NCBI GenBank assembly: GCA_964515175.1
Contig: CAZEUR010000001.1
Coordinates: 7,973 to 71,972 of the forward strand
DNA from: CAIWGV01 sp964515175
GTDB taxonomy: Bacteria; Pseudomonadota; Alphaproteobacteria; UBA7879; UBA5542
Reading direction: 5' to 3'
DNA length: 64,000 nt
The translations under genes and the position numbers were made by a program. The notes beneath the pieces were generated by a model. It had not been told where the DNA came from. It ran no database searches and saw nothing but the letters and a program-made list of their open reading frames with translations. This document shows, piece by piece, positions 1 to 8,547 of this stretch. Each line of letters opens with the position of its first letter. The stretch's first letter is position 1.

Positions 1-1107
1 TTCATCAAGTTTGTGCTTTGTTGGGTCCCCGTCAAAGCGGAAAAACCACATTGGCGCAGCTTTATTGTGAGGCTAATAATATCCCTTTCCATTATCTTGA
101 TCTTGAAAACCCTAACGATTTTGAGCTCTTAAGGAATCCTTTGTTGACACTTGAGTCCTTTAAGGGTCTTATCATTATTGATGAAATACAAAGAATGCCA
201 AGTTTGTGTCCCGCTTTACGTCATTTGGTAGACCACAAGGAACTACGGTTTTTGATTCTAGGAAGTGCATCTGTTGATCTTGTGAAACATTCTTCCGAAA
301 CTCTGGCTGGACGCATAGGACATATCGAGGTTATGCCTTTCGATCTGACAGAAGTTGGAGATGTGCAAAAATTACTTTATCGGGGAGGATTTCCTAAATC
401 TTTTCTGGCACCTGAAGATGAAGATAGCTTTAATTGGCGTGAAAACTATATTCGAACATTTTTGGAGCAAGATATTTCTAATCTGGGCCTCCGCATTTCA
501 GCGACAACCTTGCGACGATTTTGGATGATGATCGCTCATTGGCATGGTCAAATGATCAATCTGACAGAGATTGGAAAGAGTTTGGGTCTTTCTGCACATA
601 CAGTGCGACATTATCTGGAGATTTTGGAAGGTACTTTTATGATCCGGCTTTTGCAGCCTTGGCATGAAAACATCAGCAAAAGACATATTAAAACTCCCAA
701 AATATACATTAGAGATTCTGGAATTATTATGTCTATTCTCAACATTTATAACCAGAAAGGACTTTTGTATTATCCAAGATTGGGGGCTATCTGGGAAGGT
801 TTTGCCCTTGAGCAGATCATCGAAACACATCATTTTTTTGGGAGATAAGGTTTATTTTTGGGGCACTCAGGGAGGTGCCGAACTGGACCTTTTTGTAAAT
901 ATTAAAAGAAAAAGAATTGGATTTGAGTTCAAATATACAGAAAAGCCAACCCCTCAAAAATCTCAGTACATTTCTGTAGAAAGCCTAAATCTAGATCATC
1001 TCTATATTATTTATCTAGGACAGCATATTATTCCCTATGACAGAAAAATCACAGCATATCCTTTATCTCAAAAACAACCTCTTAAACTGCCACCAATCTT
1101 TGGGTGA
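1..1107 (+). pseudogene. AAA ATPase with DUF4143-type C-terminus, frameshifted and cut by window edge
   Basis: The reading frame is already open at base 3 (HQVCALLGPRQSGKTTL), so the N-terminus lies outside the window. A Walker A (GPRQSGKTT) and a Walker B-like IIIDEIQ are followed by a winged-helix-like region and a C-terminal nuclease-like part, the order of the AAA_14/DUF4143 ATPases. These are accessory genes, often linked to mobile DNA or toxin-antitoxin-like loci. The first frame stops at 846-848. The family's C-terminus (GGAELDLFV, then FEFKYTEKPT) continues in another frame to 1107. The switch lies near a run of seven T at 833-839. The 3' end overlaps the opposing homospermidine synthase gene by 45 bp. 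Either a genuine frameshift or a homopolymer sequencing error fits. Confidence 0.75.
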
Positions 1108-2457
1108 ATTTTCAGGAACTTTTGATTTCCATCCATAGACTTTTCCTAAGTACGGAGCTGCAATCTCTAACACTCTCTCAAAATCCATATCTTCTGGTTC
1201 TACCACTCCTTGGTTTGGATTTTCGAGCATCCAGATGAGGCCAGAGATGACCCCCGCTACCACTTGCAAGGAGGTGGCATTACTATTGTGGGGAATAATT
1301 TTTCGGACCTCTTCAATGGAGAGGGAAGATCCAAACCAATAGATTTCGTTTGTATTCGTGCGCAGGATTAAAGCTCCCAATTCATCTTGACCGGATACAA
1401 TATCATCCCCCAAAATGTGGCAATCTTTTGGAATTTCCCAGTTGTTTTTGGAAGCCTGGATCATGGATTTGCAAGCCGCATCGCAAGGGTGGTACACGAA
1501 GAGAACGGTGGGCTGGTAGATAATTTTTCCCTTCTGATCTTTTTCTGTAAAAAACTCCGCAATGGAAAAGGGTTCCGTATGGGGAATGGGGAACCCTTCA
1601 TAGGCACCCACGCTTGGGACCCAGCTTTTGGTTTTGACAAGGCCGCTGGAAGTATCCATTTCAAGGGAACGACAGTGGCCCTTTGTGTGGATTTTTTTCT
1701 TGATAGAGGAGGGAAAGTTCTCTTCCAATGTACCCCAGGCAAAGCCCACTCTTTCCTGGGATTCTTCCACAAAGGCTTGAATGGACCATGTATTAATAAA
1801 GGCCTTGGGAATCTTCTTAGGCTTTTGAGTATCCTTTTCAGCGATGTGGATAGTGGCCACATGAAGTTCTTTTACCGCTCTCACCCAATCGTTTCTGGTT
1901 TTGAGAATAGAAAATTGTTGGGGTAGGTGGGCAAAGGCCAGATCCTGAATAGCTTTTTTGGCAAAATGGGTGATCATGCCAGGATTTGCGCCGTGGCAGA
2001 GCACCGCGGTTTTAGAGCCTTTAAAAAAGTCTCGTTTTTTTAGGACACTTTCCCGGAGCGTTAAAGATTCCACATTAGGCCCTGGCCAAATGTCGTAGCA
2101 GGTATCTAAATAATGGCAGTCGAGTTCTTTGCAGAGGTTAAGGAGGTCCAATGTTCCTACACGGTAGGCCAGATTGATGAGAATATCTCCCGGTTTTAAA
2201 TATTTTTTTAAGATATGTTTGTAATTTTTTTTGGAGAGCAGTTCTTGCTGATAATTGCCTGGATGTTCGGGATATAAACCAAAATTATGGATTTTGTCGG
2301 ATAGGACAGTTACATTTTTTGCATTTAGGTGCCTGAAGAGAAGCGGTAGTAAGGATGTGGCAATGGTGCCAAATCCTATAATGACAATAGACTTATTATC
2401 TAATATATTTTTATCAAATACAGAAATAGTATTTACCTCTGTTAATACCATTAACAT
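1063..2457 (-). CDS. hss: Homospermidine synthase
   Basis: This 464-residue protein has the usual length and layout of bacterial homospermidine synthase, a cytoplasmic NAD-dependent enzyme that makes the polyamine homospermidine from putrescine (and spermidine). An N-terminal Rossmann motif (VIIGFGTIATSLLPLL, about residues 25-40) is followed by a saccharopine dehydrogenase-like fold. Recognisable segments are LDTCYDIWPGP, VLCHGANPGMITHFAKKA and WVPSVGAYEGFPIPH. It is transcribed divergently from the ErpA-like gene, across about 130 bp. No strong Shine-Dalgarno sequence precedes the chosen ATG; another in-frame ATG lies six bases downstream. No other polyamine genes are in the window. Family assignment is from recognised sequence similarity only. 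Confidence 0.88.
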   Translation of the reverse strand: MLMVLTEVNTISVFDKNILDNKSIVIIGFGTIATSLLPLLFRHLNAKNVTVLSDKIHNFGLYPEHPGNYQQELLSKKNYKHILKKYLKPGDILINLAYRVGTLDLLNLCKELDCHYLDTCYDIWPGPNVESLTLRESVLKKRDFFKGSKTAVLCHGANPGMITHFAKKAIQDLAFAHLPQQFSILKTRNDWVRAVKELHVATIHIAEKDTQKPKKIPKAFINTWSIQAFVEESQERVGFAWGTLEENFPSSIKKKIHTKGHCRSLEMDTSSGLVKTKSWVPSVGAYEGFPIPHTEPFSIAEFFTEKDQKGKIIYQPTVLFVYHPCDAACKSMIQASKNNWEIPKDCHILGDDIVSGQDELGALILRTNTNEIYWFGSSLSIEEVRKIIPHNSNATSLQVVAGVISGLIWMLENPNQGVVEPEDMDFERVLEIAAPYLGKVYGWKSKVPENSPKDWWQFKRLFLR

Positions 2458-2584
2458 TGTATCAAATTATTTTAATTTCAGAAAGCAGGATTCCACGTCC
2501 CGTGGTCGGGCTCTCAATGATGACAGAGGGAGCTTTCTTGCCCAAATCATTGACACATTTCCTAAAATAGCTTAAGGAATTCCT

Positions 2585-2929
2585 ATGACGCAAGGTATTC
2601 AATCCCACTTTTCTATATCTGAGACGGCAGCGCGGCAGATCCAAACGCTAGTGTCAAAGGAGAAGACTGTCGGCAAAATGCTGCGGATCACCATCCGAGC
2701 CGGCGGCTGTTCTGGATTTCAGTACTCCTTTGATTTAGAGGATAAAGTTGCCCCTGATGATTTGATTTTTGAAAAGAGAGGTGCGAAAGTTGTGATCGAT
2801 CCTCTTTCTTTTGGTTTTATAAAAGAGGCCCAGCTTGATTACGTAGAAGAGCTTATGGGGTCCTACTTTACACTCAATAATCCAAACGCCCAAAGTTCTT
2901 GCGGGTGTGGTAGCTCTTTTTCGGTGTAA
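2585..2929 (+). CDS. erpA: Iron-sulfur cluster assembly/insertion protein, ErpA/IscA family
   Basis: A 114-residue A-type Fe-S carrier of normal family length. The three conserved cysteines are visible: one in RAGGCSGFQY and two in the C-terminal SSCGCGSSF. These ligate a cluster passed from the assembly scaffold to apo-proteins in the cytoplasm. AAGGA lies about eight bases before the ATG. The xthA gene starts seven bases downstream, followed by murJ with a 4-bp overlap, so the three are probably co-transcribed. ErpA, IscA and SufA cannot be told apart securely from sequence alone; ErpA is chosen because alphaproteobacteria often carry a stand-alone copy of this kind, frequently beside xthA. 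Confidence 0.85.
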   Translation: MTQGIQSHFSISETAARQIQTLVSKEKTVGKMLRITIRAGGCSGFQYSFDLEDKVAPDDLIFEKRGAKVVIDPLSFGFIKEAQLDYVEELMGSYFTLNNPNAQSSCGCGSSFSV

Positions 2930-2935
2930 TGTTTC

Positions 2936-3715
2936 ATGAAAATTGCCACCTGGAATGTAAACTCTATCTCTGCCAGGTTTGAGCGTTTTCGGGAATGGAT
3001 CGAAGAGACGCGTCCTGACGTGGTCTTGCTTCAAGAAATTAAATGTATTGCTGAAAAGTTTCCTCGAGAGGCCGTGGAAGACATGGGATATAATGTCTTA
3101 GTTCATGGGCAAAAAACCTATAATGGTGTTGCGATTCTTTCCAAATTCCCCCTTGAAGATCCTATTTATAATTTACCAGGAGACCCGGATCCCCAAGCAC
3201 GGTACCTGGAAGCGTTTACGAGAGATGTGAGGGTGGTGAGCCTTTATGTGCCTAATGGAGAAGCCCCAGGTACTCAGAAATATGCCTACAAGATGCAATT
3301 CTTTGATCGCCTCCGAGATCATGTGAAGACGCTTCTGATGCATCCCGAAAAGCTGGTGATGGGGGGAGACTATAATGTGGCCCCAACAGACGCTGATGTG
3401 TATAGTCCAGAAGCCTGGCACGAGAATATTTTAACGAGCACTCCTGAGCGCGCGCATTTTCAAGGGCTTCTGGAGTCGGGGCTCGTGGATGGAGTTAGAA
3501 AACTTCACCCCGAGGATACGGCCCAGAATCAAGACTGGTATACTTGGTGGGACTATCGTCAAGGAGCCTTCCACCGAAACTGGGGACTACGGATTGATCA
3601 CCTGCTTCTCTCTCCCTTGGCAGCGTTAGAACTTAAAGATGTGGGGATTGATCGGAATTATCGGAAAGGGCTAAAACCCTCGGACCACGCCCCCCTTTGG
3701 TGTAAGCTCACATGA
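2936..3715 (+). CDS. xthA: Exodeoxyribonuclease III (AP endonuclease)
   Basis: A 259-residue EEP-superfamily nuclease that cuts DNA 5' of abasic sites and trims 3' ends in base excision repair. All active-site blocks are present in order: TWNVNSISAR at the N-terminus, LQEIKC with the metal-binding Glu, GGDYNVAPTD in the middle, then RIDHLLLS and the C-terminal SDHAPLW with the catalytic Asp-His. The length matches E. coli XthA. The gene follows erpA by six bases, and its TGA overlaps the murJ ATG (ATGA), which suggests translational coupling. A family 4 uracil-DNA glycosylase, which would produce its abasic substrate, is encoded about 2 kb away on the other strand. Confidence 0.95.
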   Translation: MKIATWNVNSISARFERFREWIEETRPDVVLLQEIKCIAEKFPREAVEDMGYNVLVHGQKTYNGVAILSKFPLEDPIYNLPGDPDPQARYLEAFTRDVRVVSLYVPNGEAPGTQKYAYKMQFFDRLRDHVKTLLMHPEKLVMGGDYNVAPTDADVYSPEAWHENILTSTPERAHFQGLLESGLVDGVRKLHPEDTAQNQDWYTWWDYRQGAFHRNWGLRIDHLLLSPLAALELKDVGIDRNYRKGLKPSDHAPLWCKLT

Positions 3716-5268
3716 AAAATGGAAAAATGAAACTTATTGGATCTGTTCTTTCAGTTGGAGGGTTTACAGTTCTGAGCCGTCTTACGGGATTCTTGAGGGA
3801 ATCTTTGCAGGCCCATTACATCGGCGTCAATGTGGTGAGCGACGCTTTAGGTATTGCCATTAAAATTCCCAGTTTGTTTCGGAGAATTTTAGCGGAAGGT
3901 GCTTTTAATGCGTCTTTCGTACCAATGTTCTCGGGCCTTTTGGCAAGTGAAGGGTCTAAAGAAGCGTTAGAGTTTGCGCAAAATGTATTTTCCCTTTTAT
4001 TTTTGGTCCTCCTAGGTTTGGTAGTGGGTATTGAGATGTTTTTGCCAGAGCTGATTCCTCTCTTTTTTCGGGGACTTGCGCAGACACCAGAAAGATTGGA
4101 GCTGACTGTTCAATTTTCGAAAATAACTTTTCCCTTTCTTTTTTTCATTTCCTTAACAGCCTTTTTTAGCGGCATTTTAAACTCCTTTGAGCGGTTTATT
4201 GCAACCTCTTCATCGCCTGTCATTGGCAACCTATTTATTATTGCGGCTTTGGTTTATCTGAGTCCCACAGCTCTTTCTCCTGGATATGCGCTTGCCATGG
4301 GAATTTTATGGTGTGGGGCGGCCCAGCTTTTGTGGGTGTTCATTCCGTGTCAGATCTCTAAGATCCGAATTGTGCCGAAAATTCCTCGTATTACTCCTAA
4401 TGTGAAGAAGTTTTTAAAAATTCTCCTGCCCGCAGCCCTCGGATCAAGTGTGGTTCAGATCAATTTGTTTTTGGATATTACCATGGCCTCTTATTTGAAG
4501 GTGGGGGGCATTTCTTATATGAATTATGCGGATCGTTTGGCTCAGCTTCCTTTAAGTGTGATTGGAATTGCTATGAGTACGGTGCTGTTGCCAACGCTTG
4601 CGAAACATTTGCGAAAAAACAATCGGGCTCAAGCACTTGAAGTGCAGACGTTGGCTATTGAGACTTCTATGCTGGCTGCTATTCCCGCCACCACTGCTCT
4701 TATTGTTTTGGCTCACTTTTTGGTGGAAGTTCTCTATGGACATGGAGAGTTCACAGTGGAGAATATTGCACCAACCGCTCGCACGGTTCAGGCCCTAGCG
4801 TCTGGGTTGCCAGCATATATTTTGATCAAACTTTTTACGACTACGTTCTTTTCCAGTGGAGATACAAAAACCCCCACTATTGTTGGGGCCGCGAGCGTTG
4901 TGTTGAATGTGACTTTAAACCTTTTGCTGATTAATTCTTTAGAATATGTGGGACTTGCGTTGGCTACCAGCATTTCTGCCTGGGCTCAAGCCTTTATTCT
5001 AGGGTATATTTTGAGGAAAAAAAATCTTTTAGGATTCACAAAATCTATTCTAAAATTTTTGCGAGATCTGATTATTCCCTATGGAGCCCTTGTCTTGTAT
5101 TTGGCGTGGGGCGTCCCCCAGCTTGAGGAATTTTTGAGGGGGCTGAGCCTTGGTTCCGTCTTCATTCTACCTCTCATTTTTTTGATAGGGGCTCTTGTTT
5201 ATCTAGGCATTGCTTACAAAACGGGTGTTTTTAGTCCGAAACGGATTCGGAGCTCTTTGAGAGAGTAA
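3712..5268 (+). CDS. murJ: Lipid II flippase MurJ
   Basis: This 518-residue MviN/MurJ-family protein flips the peptidoglycan precursor lipid II across the inner membrane. The N-terminal signature LSRLTGFLRESLQAHYIG is clear, as is RRILAEGAFNASFVPMFS with the central-cavity Arg and Glu residues typical of MurJ. About 14 hydrophobic segments are spread over the length, as expected for the family. The start overlaps the xthA stop by four bases. A second ATG lies nine bases downstream, and either could be used. The gene ends about 110 bp before the small lipoprotein gene. It is essential in most bacteria with peptidoglycan and fits with the MurNAc recycling genes at 49.5-51.2 kb. Confidence 0.95.
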   Translation: MKNGKMKLIGSVLSVGGFTVLSRLTGFLRESLQAHYIGVNVVSDALGIAIKIPSLFRRILAEGAFNASFVPMFSGLLASEGSKEALEFAQNVFSLLFLVLLGLVVGIEMFLPELIPLFFRGLAQTPERLELTVQFSKITFPFLFFISLTAFFSGILNSFERFIATSSSPVIGNLFIIAALVYLSPTALSPGYALAMGILWCGAAQLLWVFIPCQISKIRIVPKIPRITPNVKKFLKILLPAALGSSVVQINLFLDITMASYLKVGGISYMNYADRLAQLPLSVIGIAMSTVLLPTLAKHLRKNNRAQALEVQTLAIETSMLAAIPATTALIVLAHFLVEVLYGHGEFTVENIAPTARTVQALASGLPAYILIKLFTTTFFSSGDTKTPTIVGAASVVLNVTLNLLLINSLEYVGLALATSISAWAQAFILGYILRKKNLLGFTKSILKFLRDLIIPYGALVLYLAWGVPQLEEFLRGLSLGSVFILPLIFLIGALVYLGIAYKTGVFSPKRIRSSLRE

Positions 5269-5379
5269 GAAATTTCTGCGAAAATCAGCATTTTTTCCTT
5301 AATTTTCTCTAGCATCAAATCACCATTTATGGTAGAGCTAGAGGATAGTAATTTTGTTAATAATTTAAGGAGATTAAAA

Positions 5380-5556
5380 TTGAAAAAGACATACTCATTG
5401 ATCGCTTTGGCTTTGCTATGCGTTCTCGCTAACTGTGAGAAGAAGGCAGAAGATACAGCAGCTGCAACAGCAGCTGAAGAGGCTGCAGCCCCTGCAGCTG
5501 ATGCTGGAGCTGGTGATGCCGCAGCAACTGACGCTGCAGCTCCTGCCGCTGAATAA
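5380..5556 (+). CDS. Small alanine-rich lipoprotein-like protein
   Basis: The best start is TTG at 5380, preceded by AAGGAG eight bases upstream; an earlier in-frame ATG at 5329 lacks such a site. The 58-residue product begins with Lys-Lys and a hydrophobic stretch (YSLIALALLCVLANC). The Cys could be a lipidation site, although Asn just before it is an unusual lipobox residue. The mature part is almost only Ala, Glu and Asp with a few Pro, Thr and Gly. Low-complexity lipoproteins of this kind are common in Gram-negative envelopes, but no specific family is recognised. A strong hairpin terminator follows. The function is unknown. Confidence 0.6.
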   Translation: MKKTYSLIALALLCVLANCEKKAEDTAAATAAEEAAAPAADAGAGDAAATDAAAPAAE

Positions 5557-5598
5557 GTTTTAATCTTATAGTCGATATTTTAAAGTTGGCTATATCTT

Positions 5599-5630
5599 AA
5601 AAAGGCTCTCTTTACCAGAGAGCCTTTTTT
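5599..5630. terminator. Rho-independent terminator, usable from both sides
   Basis: An 8-bp perfect stem (GGCTCTCT at 5604-5611, AGAGAGCC at 5617-5624) with a five-base loop is flanked by A's on the left and six T's on the right. It closes the lipoprotein gene. Read on the minus strand it also ends in a T-run, so it can serve the converging uracil-DNA glycosylase gene. Confidence 0.92.
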
Positions 5631-6324
5631 ATTTGAGAGTTTTTAAAGTATCTTTAATCATTAACACATCCATCCAGACATCTTTTTTCCGAGAAGGGCT
5701 GCGTAGCAAATAAGATGGATGGTAAATGGCAGTCATTTGGATAGGAGATTTGAGTCCTGGGGACATATATTCAAACCATTTCCCCCGGATCTTGGTGATA
5801 CCTTCTTTGTCCGACAAAAGGGCTTTTGTGGCAGTCCCTCCCACTAAAATCAAAATCTTTGGATTCACGAGTTCAATGTGACGTTTTATAAAAGGAAGAC
5901 AGGCAGTAATTTCTTGAGGTGTTGGTTGGCGATTTCCCGGGGGTCGCCAATTAATGACATTGCTAATGTAGAGGTCTTTCTCCCGATTGAGCCCAATGGA
6001 CTCAAAAATTCGGGTTAAGAGTTGACCGCTGAGTCCCACAAAAGGTTTTCCTTGCCGATCTTCTTCAGCGCCAGGAGCTTCTCCCACGAGCATAACCGAG
6101 GCACTCGGGCTTCCATCTCCAAAGACGAGATTCATGGCAGTCTTTTTTAGGTCACATCCCTCGAAATTTTGGAGAGAAAGCTTGAGGTCTTCCAAGGTGG
6201 CAGGCATGGATAGACTGGGCGCGGATTGAGTAAGAGGAGCTGTGGCTTTTTCAAAGCGATTCACGGGGTTTTCTGAGAGTTTTTCGTCGACCCCCAAATC
6301 ATATAAAAATTTTTCGATTATCAT
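5629..6324 (-). CDS. Uracil-DNA glycosylase, family 4-like
   Basis: A 231-residue protein with the family 4 UDG core: motif 1 GEAPGAEEDRQGKPFVG, then NWRPPGNRQPT, and motif 2 with catalytic-site His in YHPSYLLRSPSRK. It removes uracil from DNA to start base excision repair. Classical thermophilic members hold a [4Fe-4S] cluster with four cysteines. Here the whole protein has only two (GCDL near residue 57 and ITACLPF), and the position before RPPGNR is Trp rather than Cys. The cluster is therefore probably absent, as I believe holds for other alphaproteobacterial relatives. The stop lies at the shared terminator. The start overlaps the M48 protease stop by four bases, implying one operon. Confidence 0.88.
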   Translation of the reverse strand: MIIEKFLYDLGVDEKLSENPVNRFEKATAPLTQSAPSLSMPATLEDLKLSLQNFEGCDLKKTAMNLVFGDGSPSASVMLVGEAPGAEEDRQGKPFVGLSGQLLTRIFESIGLNREKDLYISNVINWRPPGNRQPTPQEITACLPFIKRHIELVNPKILILVGGTATKALLSDKEGITKIRGKWFEYMSPGLKSPIQMTAIYHPSYLLRSPSRKKDVWMDVLMIKDTLKTLK

Positions 6325-7682
6325 AAGAATTGATCCGTTTTTGTGGCAGGGTTAGATTCTCGAGACGTGATGTTTTTTAAATCCATGGCCCGCATATAAG
6401 TCTTTGTCCCTTTCTTTAAAAAGTTCAAAGCTCTTAATACCTGCTGATGAGCCTCTTTCCAGTTTTGCAAAATAATTTCTCGTTCTGCGAGACAAAGGGC
6501 CATATTCCCCATATCCCCAAGACGTCCATAAACGATGGAGAGGAAGTACCAGATGGAGACACTTTCTGTATCAAGGGCTGAGGCTTTTTCCAAAAGACCT
6601 CGCGCTTCTTTGAGAAAGTTTTTATCTTCCATTCCCACAAGAGACTGGGCCAAACTGAACATGAGGAGGGGATTGTTGGGTTTAAGGGCATTTGCTTTCC
6701 GGTAGGGGCCGATAGACTCTTTTACTTTACCGCTTTCGTAAAGCATTTGTCCTTTCAATTCCCAATAAAACGGATTGCTGGGGTGTTCTTCCAATAACAC
6801 CTCCAATAGATTGAGGGCTTTTTGGAAGTCCTTTTGGCGATAAGAGAGAATGCTTTGGGCATAGCGATCAAGTTCTGTGGATCCATTAAACTTTTGAAAT
6901 CCAATAGCTGGGTTATCTAAGAATGCGGCAAGTTTTGTGGTCATAATTTTATAGTCATCTAACATCTTTTTAGGTAAAGGTTTTTGGCACGAGTGCCCAA
7001 TCCAATGCCGGATGGCTTCCACGCGATCTCGGGTTAAAGGGTGGCTTCGAACATAAGGATCTTGCATGGAAGAGCTTAACAGTTCTTGAGACAATAGTTT
7101 TTCTAAGAAATGCTGAAGTCCTTCTGCAGCCCAGCAAAGTTCATTAAGATATCGGACAGCAGCGAGGTCTGCGGCGGTTTCCTCCGTTCGACTGTGGCTC
7201 AGAAAAGCATAGGTACTAGAAATACCGCCTCCCATGGCAACGGCTGCGCCCACATCTGGGCGTCCCGATAGAACGCCCAAAGCAACCCCTGCAGCAGCGG
7301 CCAAGATGCTATGCTTTGTGGCATCAGAATGGGCATCCACCAGGCGCACAAGGTGGCGTTCTGCAATGTGTCCTGTCTCGTGGGCGAGCACGCCTAAAAC
7401 CTGATGAAGATTTTCGGTGGCCAGTAAAAAGCCTGTGTTGAGGACCATGGTGTGATTAAAGGTGGCTGACGCGTTAATGGTTCGATCCACAATGATAACA
7501 AGACGAAGGTCTTTTGGGTTGAGACCCGCTTTCCTAAAAATAGGATCTAAATAGCTGTGAAGAATGTCTTCAATTTCTGCATCCCGAATAACGGTGCCTG
7601 GGGCAAGGGTTGCGGAGGCAGGGGAGGTGCCCATAAACAGAAGAATTAAAAAAATGTTCAAAAATCTATGCATGTGGGCCAT
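6321..7682 (-). CDS. Periplasmic M48 metalloprotease with TPR repeats, BepA-like
   Basis: A 453-residue protein with an N-terminal signal peptide (hydrophobic stretch ending near TSPASA). The zinc motif LAHETGHIAERH (HExxH) lies near residue 105, and TEETAADLAAVRYL supplies the third ligand. The C-terminal half carries TPR-like repeats (for example PFYWELKGQMLYESGKVKES and ALKPNNPLLMFSLAQSLVGM). This is the layout of BepA/YfgC, which helps outer-membrane proteins assemble at the BAM complex and degrades stalled ones. bamD in this window encodes part of that machine. The gene overlaps the downstream UDG by four bases. Orthology with BepA rather than LoiP or another M48 protein is inferred from the TPR tail. 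Confidence 0.87.
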   Translation of the reverse strand: MAHMHRFLNIFLILLFMGTSPASATLAPGTVIRDAEIEDILHSYLDPIFRKAGLNPKDLRLVIIVDRTINASATFNHTMVLNTGFLLATENLHQVLGVLAHETGHIAERHLVRLVDAHSDATKHSILAAAAGVALGVLSGRPDVGAAVAMGGGISSTYAFLSHSRTEETAADLAAVRYLNELCWAAEGLQHFLEKLLSQELLSSSMQDPYVRSHPLTRDRVEAIRHWIGHSCQKPLPKKMLDDYKIMTTKLAAFLDNPAIGFQKFNGSTELDRYAQSILSYRQKDFQKALNLLEVLLEEHPSNPFYWELKGQMLYESGKVKESIGPYRKANALKPNNPLLMFSLAQSLVGMEDKNFLKEARGLLEKASALDTESVSIWYFLSIVYGRLGDMGNMALCLAEREIILQNWKEAHQQVLRALNFLKKGTKTYMRAMDLKNITSRESNPATKTDQFL

Positions 7683-7760
7683 TATACAGGAAATAAAGAA
7701 AATGGGGAAATCTTGAGAGGAGACTAAAGAGTAAGCTCTCAGTGAATCTTAAGAGATTTC

Positions 7761-7869
7761 CGTAGGTCCTTGCACTATAAAGAAACTCGCATTCCTACGA
7801 TGGGCGGGTGATTTCCACCCCTTTGTGCTGAAGCTGAGCTTGCTCATGGTCGCTGTGTGCAGTTTATAG
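7761..7869. other. Structured intergenic segment with several inverted repeats
   Basis: The 190-bp gap between two minus-strand genes holds CGTAGG/CCTACG (7761-7766 with 7794-7799), GGGTG/CACCC (7806-7810 with 7816-7820) and CTATAAA/TTTATAG (7775-7781 with 7863-7869). No T-run follows, so it is not an obvious intrinsic terminator. It may be a repeat remnant or an RNA processing site. Confidence 0.3.
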
Positions 7870-7872
7870 ATT

Positions 7873-8547
7873 CTATGAAGGGGTCTTCGACATATATCGA
7901 TACACCTGATATGTCACGTGAGGGTAAGCGGGAAAGATTTTGTAGACAGGTTTGTTGTTTTCAAGCAGAGGTTTGAATCCCATTTTTGTGAGGAGGCCGA
8001 TGGAGGGCTTATTGGTGGGAATTACAATGGCTTCGAGCGTTTTGCTTTTATAATATTTTTGATAAAAATCTATCAAATAAGTGGCGAGCGCTGTTCCAAC
8101 GCCTTGTTTTCGATAGGGAGGCAACAGACAAAAGAAGACTTCCCCAAAATCGCCATCTCTTGTGGATCGTTGAATTCCTCCTATTCCAAGAATCTCCTTC
8201 CTTTTATTATAGATAAGGAATCCTAAAGCAAGGCTCGTAGGTTTTTCTCCAATTTTAACCAAGTCGTCGAAGGTTTTCCAACTGGCTACATAATAGGCAT
8301 AGGTACTGGCAACGATGTTGTCAGGCCAGGGTTTGAGATCTCGCATGGTGCTTGCGGTATCCGGATCTTGCATCACTTTTTTCATAGACTCTAAAACCTT
8401 TGGGCCTTCCGTGAAAGGCACTAGGTCTACAATGCTTCCATTTTTAAGGGTCAAGGTCGTCGAATAGTCTTTTGCATAATTTGCAATAGATAGTAAAAAT
8501 GCAGATGATATAATTAAAATTATTGATAAAAATCTTTTATTTAACAT
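7873..8547 (-). CDS. Exported GNAT-family N-acetyltransferase
   Basis: The first about 25 residues form a clear signal peptide or membrane anchor (KRFLSIILIISSAFLLSIANYA). A GNAT fold follows: a substrate-side strand, then motif A for acetyl-CoA binding (PPYRKQGVGTALATYL, the Q/R-x-x-G-x-G/A pattern) near residue 140, and a C-terminal PSIGLLTKMGFKPL block typical of the family. The length is 224 residues. Acetyl-CoA is cytosolic, so an exported acetyltransferase is unusual; it may act after delivery into a host cell, or the segment may only anchor it. It overlaps the upstream GT2 gene by 11 bp and probably shares its transcript. The substrate cannot be guessed. Confidence 0.8.
   Translation of the reverse strand: MLNKRFLSIILIISSAFLLSIANYAKDYSTTLTLKNGSIVDLVPFTEGPKVLESMKKVMQDPDTASTMRDLKPWPDNIVASTYAYYVASWKTFDDLVKIGEKPTSLALGFLIYNKRKEILGIGGIQRSTRDGDFGEVFFCLLPPYRKQGVGTALATYLIDFYQKYYKSKTLEAIVIPTNKPSIGLLTKMGFKPLLENNKPVYKIFPAYPHVTYQVYRYMSKTPS

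Noticed and set aside
2462..2644. 60-codon minus-strand frame opposite the erpA-like gene
   Set aside because: It runs through the divergent promoter region and the coding strand of erpA, has no ribosome-binding site, and its product resembles nothing known.
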